DNA from: Curvibacter cyanobacteriorum
GTDB lineage: Bacteria > Pseudomonadota > Gammaproteobacteria > Burkholderiales > Burkholderiaceae_C
DNA: 56,652 nt
NCBI RefSeq assembly: GCF_028649475.1
Contig: NZ_JAQSIP010000015.1
Location: 1-56,652, forward strand
Reading direction: 5' to 3'
Shown here piece by piece: positions 15,446-22,986 of this stretch (position 1 is its first letter; the number at the start of each line of letters is the position of its first letter). A model generated the notes under the pieces. The model made no database searches and had not been told where the DNA came from. It saw nothing but the letters and a program-made list of their open reading frames with translations. The position numbers and the translations under genes were made by a program.

Positions 15446-17881
15446 TCAGAAGTCGGCCCTCAGGTTGGCGTGGTAGCTGCGCTGCGGATAGGGATGGAAG
15501 TTCCAGTACTTGTAGTTGTTCAGGTTGTCGATCCCGAACGCCGCGGTCAGCGTCTTGTTGATGCGCCACTGCACCCGCAGGTCGGTGGTGAAGTACTTGC
15601 TGACCCCCATGTAGGCGTAGCCGTTGACGTCGGCATTGTTCAGCGTGCGGTACTGCGGGCCGCTGTAGCGCGCGCCCAGGCTGGCGCTCCACTGCGGGTT
15701 GAAACGCCAGGTGGCCAGCGCTGTGGCGCGCCACTTGGGGATGTTGGGCTGCTGCTTGCCCAGGGTGTCGCCCGGGGTGCTGACGTAGCCCGCGTTCTCC
15801 TTGATGACCGAGTGGGCGTAGGTCACGCTGCCGTTCAGGTCCAGCTCACGCCAGCCCACGCCTTGCCCGCTGTAGGCGGCCTCCAGACCCTGGGTGGCGA
15901 TGCGGCCCACGTTCTGCACGCGGCTGATGGTGCGGTTGGCGTTGGTGTCGTAGATCGACTGCGAGTACAGCGCGTCGCGGGTGTTCTCGGCAAAGTAGGT
16001 CAGGCGGGCCAGGGCGCTGCCCAGGTCCTTCTCGGCGCTCAGCTCGCCGGTCCATGACTTCTCAGGCCGGAGGTTGGGGTCGTTGATGTATTGGGAGTTG
16101 GTGGTCGAGGTGGCGCCATACAGCTCGGCCACGGTGGGGAAGCGCACCGCGCGGCCCAGCGAGGCCTTGAGCACGGTGTCGGGGCGCCACTGGTAGGACA
16201 GCGCCAGCTTGGGTGAGGCGAACTGTTCGCTGCGCTTGGCGTAGCGCTGCGAGCTGCTGGCCGAGAAGGCCGTCAGGCCGTCGTAGGCGCTCCAATGCTC
16301 CAGGCGCAGGCCCAACACGGCCTTCCAGTCGCGGGCCAGGGTCCACACGTCCTGACCCCACAGGCTGCGCAACTGGGTCTTGCCCTGCACATTGGCGGCC
16401 AGGCTGCCGCCCGGGTCGCTGAGCCAGTTGCCGGTGATGCTGGAGGTGACGTAGCTGAGTTCGTAGCTGTCCTGCTGCACGCCAAAGTCAAACACGTGGG
16501 TGCCCTTGACGCCCTCGGGGCGCCAAGTGCCCCGCGCGGCCAGGGTGTTCCAGCCCGTGCCGCGACCGTCGGCCACGGTGCCCGCCCCGCCCACCGACGC
16601 CGCCGGCAAGGGGTTGCTGGCGGCGTTCTGGCGCAACTGGTCGCGCTGGTAGTTGTAGAGGCTGGCGCTGAGCTCCCAGTCCCAGACCCCCTGGGTGTGG
16701 CGCTTGACGGACAGGCCATGCATCACATGCAGGCTTTCCTGCTGGCTTTGCACGAAGTCGCCACCGGTCAGCGCCTGGCTGCCCGAGAAGGCGGTGCCGG
16801 CCACTTGGATGGCGCCGCTGTAGACGCTCTGGCCAGCCGCATTGCGCAGGTAGGACACCGGGGTGCCGACCGAGGTGTTCTGCCAGGTGGCCAGCGTGTA
16901 GGTGGCGCGCACCGTGGGCGAGAAGTCATAGGCGACCTTGGCCTTGGCGTGGTCCTGGCGCGTGTGGTACTGGGTGCCCGCGCCCAGGATCAGCCAGCGC
17001 GCATTGGCGTTGTTGAGGCCGGGGACGGCGCCGCTGACCGCGGTGCCCGCACTGCCGCTGGTACCGGCACTGAGCAACCGGGTGGCGAAGGTCAGCGGCT
17101 GGCCGTCGCTGTCGGTGTGGTTGACGTTGAACCACCACGACCAGTCACCACTGCGGTTGCCCACCGACGCGCTGGTCTGCCAGGCGCGGTAGGTGTCGTG
17201 GGTGTTGTAGAGGCTGAAGGGCTGCACCACAAAGCCCGCCGAAACGTGGCTTTCAAACTGGGTCGGCATGCGTGTCACATAGTCCACCACCGCGCCCACC
17301 GAGTTGCCCGCATAGGCGGCCGAGAAGGGGCCGTACATGACGTCGACCCGCTCGATCTCCTCGGGCGTGACCAGGCCCCAGCGCGGCGGGAAGCTCAGCC
17401 CCCCCACGCCGTTGCCCAGCAGGTTGGACAGCAGGATGCCGTCCGCGTAGACCATCGAGCGAGCGCTGTTGCCGGTGCCGGAGGCCCGGGTGGACAAGAT
17501 GGCGTGGTTGTAGTCGCCGATGTAGCGCTTGCGCACCAGCAGGCTGGGGAAGTACTTGAGCGCGTCTTCGCTGTCGGTGGCGTTGATGGTCTCCTGGATC
17601 TGCTCGCGCGTGGCGCTCTCCATGGTGGTCGGGATCTGCGTGGGCAGCGAACTGGGTTGACCGCCCTGGATGGTCACCACCCCCAGCGATTTGCTGGGTG
17701 CGGCGTCTTGCGCCCAGGCCGCGGGGGTCAGGCCGGCGAGCAGCAGCGGGGCCAGGCAGGCGAGGTGGAACGACGGTGCGGCGCGGCGCCGGCGGCGCGA
17801 GGCGATCAGGGACGGGGCCGCGGCAGGCGAGGCCAGGGGAAAGGCGGTGGCCAGGGCCACGGCCATGCGGTTCGGGCGCAT
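15446..17881 (-). CDS. TonB-dependent outer-membrane receptor, probable copper or copper-complex importer
   Basis: The 811-residue protein has a plug domain (about 85-220; ILSTRASGTGNSARSMVYADG, then EEIERVDVMYGPFSAAYAGNSVGAVV) and a long beta barrel ending in ANLRADF with C-terminal Phe. The N-terminus is unusually long before the signal peptide core (SFHLACLAPLLLAGL after RRRRR). GGAG precedes the ATG at 17881. TonB receptors take up metal complexes with TonB energy. Substrate assignment to copper rests on context: a CruR-like DUF2946 ORF upstream and YcnI and PCu(A)C downstream. The sequence itself shows no obvious Cys/Met copper motif. Confidence 0.9.
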   Translation of the reverse strand: MRPNRMAVALATAFPLASPAAAPSLIASRRRRRAAPSFHLACLAPLLLAGLTPAAWAQDAAPSKSLGVVTIQGGQPSSLPTQIPTTMESATREQIQETINATDSEDALKYFPSLLVRKRYIGDYNHAILSTRASGTGNSARSMVYADGILLSNLLGNGVGGLSFPPRWGLVTPEEIERVDVMYGPFSAAYAGNSVGAVVDYVTRMPTQFESHVSAGFVVQPFSLYNTHDTYRAWQTSASVGNRSGDWSWWFNVNHTDSDGQPLTFATRLLSAGTSGSAGTAVSGAVPGLNNANARWLILGAGTQYHTRQDHAKAKVAYDFSPTVRATYTLATWQNTSVGTPVSYLRNAAGQSVYSGAIQVAGTAFSGSQALTGGDFVQSQQESLHVMHGLSVKRHTQGVWDWELSASLYNYQRDQLRQNAASNPLPAASVGGAGTVADGRGTGWNTLAARGTWRPEGVKGTHVFDFGVQQDSYELSYVTSSITGNWLSDPGGSLAANVQGKTQLRSLWGQDVWTLARDWKAVLGLRLEHWSAYDGLTAFSASSSQRYAKRSEQFASPKLALSYQWRPDTVLKASLGRAVRFPTVAELYGATSTTNSQYINDPNLRPEKSWTGELSAEKDLGSALARLTYFAENTRDALYSQSIYDTNANRTISRVQNVGRIATQGLEAAYSGQGVGWRELDLNGSVTYAHSVIKENAGYVSTPGDTLGKQQPNIPKWRATALATWRFNPQWSASLGARYSGPQYRTLNNADVNGYAYMGVSKYFTTDLRVQWRINKTLTAAFGIDNLNNYKYWNFHPYPQRSYHANLRADF

Positions 17882-17957
17882 GGGAACTCCAGAAAAAAAC
17901 GGGACCAACCCCAAGCGGACAGCGTCAAGCCGGCCCGCCGGGGCGAGGGGTTTGTTT
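17882..17957 (-). promoter_or_regulatory. Leader gap between DUF2946-B and the TonB receptor, possible termination control region
   Basis: The 76-base RNA segment starts with a C-rich, G-poor run (AAACAAACCCCTCGCCCC), contains CCGG-CGGG-CCGG, and ends with GGGGTTGGTCCCG followed by seven T just before the Shine-Dalgarno of the receptor. In the Bordetella CruR system Rho terminates transcription at this position when copper is sensed. The C-rich run would suit Rho loading, and the T7 tract could give a pause or weak intrinsic termination. This is inference from sequence and analogy. Confidence 0.4.
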
Positions 17958-18314
17958 TCAGGCGTTCAGCGGGGGACCACGGGGCGGTAAGGGGGCGGCC
18001 GTGAGCGCCGCAATGCGGGCGGCCGGGATGCTTTGCAGCACATGGCCCAGCGGCTGCACCATGGGCACCACGCTGCGCGGCAGCTCGACCGGGGCGCCCA
18101 AAGCGGCGCACAAGGGGCAGTCGAGGGTGTGGCCGCGCACTTCTTCGGTGCCGTCATCGGACTTCTGCAACAGCTTCATGGCCCCCGAGGACGAGCACAC
18201 GAGCTCCATCGCCTGGGGCGCCACCAGCGGGGACGCCACGGCCACGCCCAGCGACAACAGGAAACACGCCAGCATCAGCCGGACGGTGTTTCGGAGTGAT
18301 CGCAAGGTTTGCAT
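17958..18314 (-). CDS. DUF2946 protein B, CruR-like copper-responsive upstream ORF
   Basis: The 118-residue product has a basic N-terminus and a hydrophobic segment (VRLMLACFLLSLGVAVA, 11-27), Cys40, the motif LDCPLC with Cys66 and Cys69, and a C-terminal RGPPLNA. In Bordetella, the DUF2946 protein CruR senses copper through a CXXC while being translated, and its C-terminal RAPP motif arrests ribosomes, controlling a downstream TonB-receptor gene. RGPP at 112-115 is a near match to RAPP. It lies 76 bases before the TonB receptor, exactly the CruR position. It is a paralogue of the DUF2946 protein at 19072-19434. A function as a sensor ORF is inferred. Confidence 0.85.
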   Translation of the reverse strand: MQTLRSLRNTVRLMLACFLLSLGVAVASPLVAPQAMELVCSSSGAMKLLQKSDDGTEEVRGHTLDCPLCAALGAPVELPRSVVPMVQPLGHVLQSIPAARIAALTAAPLPPRGPPLNA

Positions 18315-18316
18315 TA

Positions 18317-18338
18317 CTTTGCATTATGCAACGCAAAG
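18317..18338. promoter_or_regulatory. Nested palindrome at the DUF2946-B start
   Basis: TTGCAT-T-ATGCAA (18319-18331) is a perfect 13-bp palindrome. Around it CTTTGC (18317-18322) faces GCAAAG (18333-18338). TTTGCATTA is also directly repeated at 18308 and 18318. The cluster is much less GC-rich than its surroundings and overlaps the few bases upstream of the DUF2946-B start codon. It could be an operator or promoter element of the receptor genes. The cognate regulator is unknown. Confidence 0.45.
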
Positions 18339-18366
18339 GTCGCCCTCCCCGGGCGCGGGGGGGGGC

Positions 18367-18957
18367 TCAGGCCAGCGAGGGGCTGAGCTTGCGGCGGGCG
18401 GGCCGGGCGCGGGTGCGCGGCGCCACCAGGCTGCCCATGGCACGGCACACGCTCTCGGGGGCCGAGTCCACGATCAGGGCGATGTCACGCAGGTAGGGCA
18501 GATCGCAGTCGCGCACCCGCTGGGTGATGACGCCGGTGGCGTGCGCCAGCGTGGCCAGGAAATGGTCCACCCGGCTGGCCACCGTGCCGCTGCGCAGGCG
18601 CACCGCCTCGGCGCTGCGGCGCTGCTGCTGCAAAAAGGCGTCGGCCAGCACCTGGTGGCGCAGGGCGTCGCTTTCCAGCGTCAGGGGCACGGCCTCGCTG
18701 TCGACCACCGCGGTGGCGCCAAAGGCATAGGCCTGGGTGCACAGGGCCTCGACGCCGATCAGGTCACCGGGCAGGGCCAGTTGCACAAACGACCAGCCTT
18801 CGTCGCTCAGTCGCTCCAGGCGGAACACGCCACGCGTGACCCGCCACACCGGGCCCGCTTGACCGGCGTCGAGCAAACGCTCGCCCATGGTCAGGGCCCG
18901 CGCTTCGGCGTCAGCGGCGCGGGCGGCTTGTGGGTCTGGCAAAACTTGTTCGGTCAT
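18367..18957 (-). CDS. Crp/Fnr-family transcriptional regulator
   Basis: The 196-residue protein has an N-terminal cyclic-nucleotide-binding-like fold; GVFRLERLSDEGWSFVQLAL followed by PGDLIGVEALC is the usual jelly-roll core (about 40-75). A C-terminal winged helix ends it, with LRDIALIVDSAPESVCRAM as the recognition helix-turn-helix (compare xxIAxxxGxxxETVxRxL). It lacks the Cys set of FNR, so an oxygen-sensing Fe-S cluster is unlikely. AAGGAGG precedes the ATG at 18957. It sits between the two DUF2946 ORFs, 114 bases after A and 52 before B, so it may itself be copper-controlled. Ligand and targets are unknown. Confidence 0.85.
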   Translation of the reverse strand: MTEQVLPDPQAARAADAEARALTMGERLLDAGQAGPVWRVTRGVFRLERLSDEGWSFVQLALPGDLIGVEALCTQAYAFGATAVVDSEAVPLTLESDALRHQVLADAFLQQQRRSAEAVRLRSGTVASRVDHFLATLAHATGVITQRVRDCDLPYLRDIALIVDSAPESVCRAMGSLVAPRTRARPARRKLSPSLA

Positions 18958-19071
18958 CTCGACCTCCTTGTGTTGTCTGGGGGGCGGGCCGGCGCGGCAT
19001 CCATGCGGCGGCCCAAACCAGGGGCTGACGGGGGGGCGGCTCGCACTCGCGGGGCCGCCCAACAATCCAGG

Positions 19072-19434
19072 TCAGGACAACACAGGCGGGGCCCGGGCCG
19101 CAAACGGCGTCGGTCGGGCGCCATGCACCCCCACCGGCGGTACCGCCGGCGCCAAAGCGGGGCCCACTGCCGTGAGCCACGGCCCCAGGCCCGGGGTCGG
19201 CCCGGGCACCAGGCCGGGCAAGCAGGCCGGGCAATCCAGGGTCAGGCCCTGGGACACCCCGTCTTCGGTGCCCGCGGCCTCGCGGTCCACCAGGCGGCTG
19301 GCCCCGAGGGCCGAACACACCCATTGCAGGTCCACCGGCTTGATCAGGGGCGAAGCCACCGACGCGCTCACAAAAAGCACGAACCAGGCCAGCACAAAGC
19401 GGGCCATGCGGGGGCGGGAACCTAGGGTTTTCAC
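19072..19434 (-). CDS. DUF2946 protein A, second CruR-like upstream ORF
   Basis: The 120-residue product parallels protein B: hydrophobic segment FVLAWFVLFVSASVA, Cys40, LDCPAC with Cys68 and Cys71, and a C-terminal RAPPVLS with an exact RAPP at 114-117. The GTG at 19434 is preferred over the ATG at 19407 because its first 17 residues (MKTLGSRPRMARFVLAW) align without gaps to those of protein B (MQTLRSLRNTVRLMLAC). It heads the leftward unit and precedes the Crp/Fnr-like gene by 114 bases. Like CruR, it may act mainly through being translated. No clear Shine-Dalgarno is seen. Confidence 0.8.
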   Translation of the reverse strand: MKTLGSRPRMARFVLAWFVLFVSASVASPLIKPVDLQWVCSALGASRLVDREAAGTEDGVSQGLTLDCPACLPGLVPGPTPGLGPWLTAVGPALAPAVPPVGVHGARPTPFAARAPPVLS

Positions 19435-19468
19435 GGAGCGTGATTATGCCGAAACTGGCCGCAGTCAA

Positions 19469-19481
19469 ACCAGAGACTGGT
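19469..19481. promoter_or_regulatory. Short inverted repeat in the divergent DUF2946-A / GST promoter region
   Basis: ACCAG-AGA-CTGGT is a perfect 5-bp inverted repeat with a 3-base spacer, preceded by ACTG-GCCG-CAGT. It is the only symmetry in the 112-base divergent spacer and could be an operator. Short repeats of this size arise by chance, so confidence is low. Confidence 0.25.
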
Positions 19482-19546
19482 CGCCATGCCCCCACCGGCT
19501 TAGGATGCAAGGGCCTTTGTCAGACCCCCACTACAGGAGACCCCCG

Positions 19547-20194
19547 ATGCTTCAACTTGGCGGATTTTCAGCCAGTAACTACTACAACAAGGTCAAGCTA
19601 GCGCTGCTCGAGAAAGGCATCCCTTTCGAAGAAGAGTTGGCCTGGGTTGGCGAGGTGGACCTGAGCGCCAGCCCGCTGGGCAAGGTGCCCTACCTGCGCA
19701 CCCCGCAGGGCCCGCTGTGCGAGTCCGAGGTGATCCAGAATTACCTGGAGCGCTGCCACCCCGAGCACCCGCTGCTGCCCGCCGACCCCTATGCCGCCGC
19801 CAAGGTGCATGAACTCACCACCTTCCTGGAACTGCACCTGGAACTGGTGGCACGCCAGGTCTACCCGCAGGCCTTCTTCGGCGGTCAGGTCAGCGAGGGC
19901 ACGCGCGCCAAGACCGCCGCCCAGCTCGAGAAAAACATCGCCGGCCTGGCCCGCCTGACGCAGTTTGACCAGCCCTTCATTGCCGGCGATCAGTTCACCC
20001 TGGCCGACTGCGCGGCGGTGGTGCACCTGCCCCTGATCAGCGGCGCGACCAAGGTCGTTTTTGGGCGCGACTTCCTGGAGCACCTGCCGGTGCGCGACTA
20101 CCTCAAGCGCCTGGGCGAACGCCCCCATGTGCAAAGGATCAACGCCGACCGCAAGGCCAACACCGCCCTGATGATGGCGCGCAACAAGAAGTGA
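19547..20194 (+). CDS. Glutathione S-transferase family protein
   Basis: The 215-residue protein has the GST N-terminal fold ([20 protein letters not shown], with Ser/Tyr candidates at the GSH site), [20 protein letters not shown] (about 44-63; cis-Pro and the Glu-Ser GSH contact) and the C-terminal helical domain with [19 protein letters not shown], the conserved N-capping box. ACAGGAGA precedes the ATG at 19547. It is a cytoplasmic transferase of unknown substrate, divergent from the copper unit. It is not closely similar to the GST at 5034-5690. Confidence 0.88.
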   Translation: MLQLGGFSASNYYNKVKLALLEKGIPFEEELAWVGEVDLSASPLGKVPYLRTPQGPLCESEVIQNYLERCHPEHPLLPADPYAAAKVHELTTFLELHLELVARQVYPQAFFGGQVSEGTRAKTAAQLEKNIAGLARLTQFDQPFIAGDQFTLADCAAVVHLPLISGATKVVFGRDFLEHLPVRDYLKRLGERPHVQRINADRKANTALMMARNKK

Positions 20195-20236
20195 ACCCAG
20201 CCCCCGCCAGGGGGCGGCGCCAGCCCCGGCCCCGGG

Positions 20237-21055
20237 TCAGAAGCGGGCCGGTCGGCGCTCGCGCAGGGCGGCGATGCCCTCGCGCACATCGGGGCCCGCA
20301 AAGCCCATGAACTCCAGCGCCAGCGAGGCGTCGAAGGTGGGCCCGGCCTGGCGCAGCCAGTTGTTGAGCGCGTACTTGGTCCAGCGAATCGCATTCTGGC
20401 TGCCGCTGGCCAGGCGATCGGCGACCTCGTAGGCGCGCGGCAGCAGGTCGGCCTCATCGACCGCCAGCGACACCAGGCCGATGCGCTCGGCCTCCTCGCC
20501 CGACAGCGGCTCGCACAGCAGCAGGTGGTATTTGGCCTTGGCCAGCCCACACAACAGCGGCCAGACCATGGCCGCGTGGTCCCCGGCGGCCACGCCGAGC
20601 TTGGTGTGGCCGTCCACGATGCGCGCGGTGCGGGCCGCGATCGACACATCGGCCAGCAAACCCGCCACCAGGCCCGCCCCCACGGCGGGCCCGTGCAGGG
20701 CGCTGACGATGGGCTTGTCGCAATTGACCAAGTTGTAGACCAGGTCGCGGGCCTCTTTCCAGACCCGCACCCGGGTCGCATCGTCCTGGCTCATTTGCTC
20801 GACCATGGCGAGGTCGCCACCGCCCGAGAAGCCGCCGGCTTCGCCACGCAACACCACCACCCGCACCTGCTCATCGGCCGCGGCGTCACGCCAGATCTCG
20901 GCCAGCTCGCGGTGGCCGTCGGTGTCAGCGGTCGGCAGCTTGCCGTTCAGCGCCCGCATTTGCACGTCCAGCACCGAGCCGCCGGCCCCCCGGCGCTGGA
21001 TGCGCAGCGTCGTGTAGCGTGCGTAGGCGTCGTCAAAACGCGAGGGTGAGGTCAT
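20237..21055 (-). CDS. Enoyl-CoA hydratase/isomerase family protein
   Basis: The 272-residue protein has the crotonase fold: [19 protein letters not shown] (first oxyanion-hole segment), [21 protein letters not shown] (second), and [20 protein letters not shown]. In the last segment the usual catalytic-Glu context GxxPGxGG is replaced by GVAAGDHA, as in a distinct subgroup, so the reaction may differ from plain hydration. AGGAGA precedes the ATG at 21055. It probably acts in fatty- or aromatic-acid degradation. It converges with the GST gene and diverges from the DksA-like gene. Confidence 0.87.
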   Translation of the reverse strand: MTSPSRFDDAYARYTTLRIQRRGAGGSVLDVQMRALNGKLPTADTDGHRELAEIWRDAAADEQVRVVVLRGEAGGFSGGGDLAMVEQMSQDDATRVRVWKEARDLVYNLVNCDKPIVSALHGPAVGAGLVAGLLADVSIAARTARIVDGHTKLGVAAGDHAAMVWPLLCGLAKAKYHLLLCEPLSGEEAERIGLVSLAVDEADLLPRAYEVADRLASGSQNAIRWTKYALNNWLRQAGPTFDASLALEFMGFAGPDVREGIAALRERRPARF

Positions 21056-21276
21056 GCGGTGTCTCCTGGGTTGAAAGGGGCGTACAGCCTCAAATTGTGG
21101 TGCGCCACCGCCCCCAGGAACAGCGGAACAGTCCCTAGGTCGGGACCCCGCACCGACCTTGCGCGGGATCAAACACGGGCCCGCAGCCGAGGCAGATCAT
21201 GAAGCCGTGCCATCCCTGCCGCGTGGCGCCCCACCGGGCCCCGCGCGCCCCACCCACCACCGAAAGGGCCTTCGCC

Positions 21277-21642
21277 ATGCACCCCCACCTGACCACCCCC
21301 TACCGCGAGCAACTGCAAGCCCAACGCGCCTCGCTGCTGGACCAACTGGCCCAGCAACGGGGCGGCCTGGTGGACCGGGCCAACGCCTTGGGCCGCGCAC
21401 CGCAGCCTGAGGAATCGCGCGCCCAGTCGGCCACCGAGCGCGAACTGGCCTACGCGCTCGATGAGCGCGAGATCTCCGAAATCGCAGCCATCGACGCCGC
21501 CCTGCAACGCATCCAGGACGGCCGTTACGGCGAGTGCACGGCCTGCGGCGTCGACATCCCGGCGGCGCGCCTGCACGCGGCCCCCGAGGCCGAACGCTGC
21601 ATCGCCTGCCAGGAGGCGCTGGAACACGCGCACCCCGCCTGA
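21277..21642 (+). CDS. TraR/DksA-family zinc-finger protein
   Basis: The 121-residue protein has a helical N-terminal part and a C-terminal C4 zinc finger: Cys87, Cys90, Cys108 and Cys111 (GECTACGVDIPAARL, then AERCIACQEALE). AALQRIQDGRYGECTACG is the family signature. It is shorter than DksA (about 150) and lacks the full coiled-coil tip. Such proteins bind the secondary channel of RNA polymerase and modulate promoters, sometimes with ppGpp. The ATG at 21277 follows GAAAGGG. It is followed 84 bases later by a conserved small protein, then a strong terminator, so the two may form an operon. Confidence 0.88.
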   Translation: MHPHLTTPYREQLQAQRASLLDQLAQQRGGLVDRANALGRAPQPEESRAQSATERELAYALDEREISEIAAIDAALQRIQDGRYGECTACGVDIPAARLHAAPEAERCIACQEALEHAHPA

Positions 21643-21726
21643 GGGCCAGCGGCCCCCACGCTGGACCGACGGCCCCGGCCGCTGCGGTCCGATCTTCAGT
21701 CCCGCTTTTTTTGTCAAAGGAAACCC

Positions 21727-22107
21727 ATGAGCACCTACCACGCCGTTGTCTGGCTCGACCACTCCGAAGCCCATGTGCTGATGTTCGACCGCGAGCACGT
21801 TGAAGCCCAGCGCATCAAGTCGCGCAGCCACCACAAGCACCAAGGCAAGAGCAGCGACGATGTCGCGTATTTCGCGGCCATCGCCACCGCGCTGGGGGGC
21901 ACCCACGAGGTGCTGCTGACCGGCCCGGGCCTGACCCGCAATGCCTTCCGCGACTGGTGCCAGCTGCACCAAAAGGCGGTGGCCGCGCTGATCGTCGACT
22001 CGCTGAGCGCCGACCACCCAAGCGACCCCCAACTGGTGGCCCTGGCACGCCAGTACTTCAAGAAGTTCGACCAGCGCGCCGCCGACCCGGCCACCACCGC
22101 GGCTTGA
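21727..22107 (+). CDS. Conserved small protein of the eRF1-domain-like / 'translational machinery' type
   Basis: The 126-residue protein starts YHAVVWLDHSEAHVLMFDRE and has SRSHHKHQGKSSDDVAYF, then ATALGGTHEVLLTGPGLTRNAF, then VAALIVDSLSADHPSDPQLVAL. This pattern recalls small RNase H-like / eRF1-domain-2-like proteins that databases label translational machinery protein. A beta-rich start, a basic HHKH loop and a GxG turn are visible. No catalytic role can be claimed. AAAGGAAA precedes the ATG. It lies between the DksA-like gene and a terminator. Confidence 0.65.
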   Translation: MSTYHAVVWLDHSEAHVLMFDREHVEAQRIKSRSHHKHQGKSSDDVAYFAAIATALGGTHEVLLTGPGLTRNAFRDWCQLHQKAVAALIVDSLSADHPSDPQLVALARQYFKKFDQRAADPATTAA

Positions 22108-22183
22108 ACACCCCCGGCCTGCCCGGGGTCACCCCCGGTGCGGGGGGCCCCGGCACCTGATTCGAGGCCTGATCCGGGGCCTC

Positions 22184-22220
22184 GGCCCGGCCCGCGCCCC
22201 GCGGGGCCGGGCCTTTTTTT
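22184..22220 (+). terminator. Strong intrinsic terminator after the DksA-like pair
   Basis: GGCCCGGCCC (22184-22193) and GGGCCGGGCC (22204-22213) form a perfect 10-bp stem. CGC/GCG pairs may extend it inside the loop. Seven T follow directly. It lies 76 bases after the stop of the small conserved gene. Confidence 0.92.
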
Positions 22221-22359
22221 GCGCCGCGGGCGAGGGTCGCCGCCCGGCTTTGTGCGCCAAAAATCACGCTTCCGTTCATCTCGATTCCGTGACCGGTGGT
22301 CGCTGGCGGCCTTTGTTTTTCATAATCCGCCGCTTTCTGACCCGCCCTGCGCCCACGCC

Positions 22360-22986
22360 ATGCCCACCCCATTCCCCCGCCAACGGGCCGCCCTGCGGCT
22401 CGCTGTGCCCCTGCTCTGCGCCACCTTGCTGGCCTGCCAAAGCCCGCCGCCGGCCGATCCTCCGCCCGCGGCCCCCGTCGTTGCGCGCTACAGCGGCCCG
22501 ACCCTGCCGATCGCGCAGTCCGAGCGAGGCGTGCAGATCTTCCTGCCCAGCGCGGCCCTGTTCGAGCTGGGCCAGTCGACGCTGAACCCGGCCGAGTCCG
22601 GCCCCTACCTGCAGCGCATCAGCACGCTGCTGCTGACCAAGACCGACCGCCCCGTGGTGCTGGAAGGGCACACCGACAACACCGGCTCGCCCGCCACCAA
22701 CCAGGCCCTGTCCGAAGCCCGCGCGCAAACCGTGCGCCGCGCCTTGCAGGACCTTGGCGTGCCGGCCGCACGGCTCAGCACCGTGGGCTATTCCTTCAAG
22801 CGCCCGGTGGCCTCCAACGCCACCGAGGACGGGCGCCGCCTGAACCGGCGTGTGGAGGTGCTGATCCTCGACGAAAAGGTGGAGCAGATCACCCGCGGCG
22901 AGGCCCCCAATGCCTTCGAGTCGGCCTGGGACCAACTCAAGTCCCTGATCGAGCGCGGCCTGGTGCGGCCCGCCCCGACGCCATGA
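22360..22986 (+). CDS. OmpA-family peptidoglycan-binding lipoprotein
   Basis: The 208-residue protein has a lipoprotein signal (LAVPLLCATLLACQSP; lipobox LLAC) and an OmpA-like domain in the second half. Visible motifs are FELGQSTLNP, VVLEGHTDNTGSPATNQALSEARA (split: VVLEGHTDNTGSP, then ATNQALSEARA) and RRLNRRVEVLI, including the Asp and Arg that bind diaminopimelate. It would anchor the outer membrane to peptidoglycan. Its stop codon overlaps the start of the patatin gene (ATGA), so the two are translationally coupled. Confidence 0.88.
   Translation: MPTPFPRQRAALRLAVPLLCATLLACQSPPPADPPPAAPVVARYSGPTLPIAQSERGVQIFLPSAALFELGQSTLNPAESGPYLQRISTLLLTKTDRPVVLEGHTDNTGSPATNQALSEARAQTVRRALQDLGVPAARLSTVGYSFKRPVASNATEDGRRLNRRVEVLILDEKVEQITRGEAPNAFESAWDQLKSLIERGLVRPAPTP

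Noticed and set aside
18319-18331. FNR, CRP or Fur box at the DUF2946-B palindrome
   Set aside because: It does not match TTGAT-N4-ATCAA, TGTGA-N6-TCACA or the Fur 19-bp consensus; it is kept only as an unassigned palindrome.
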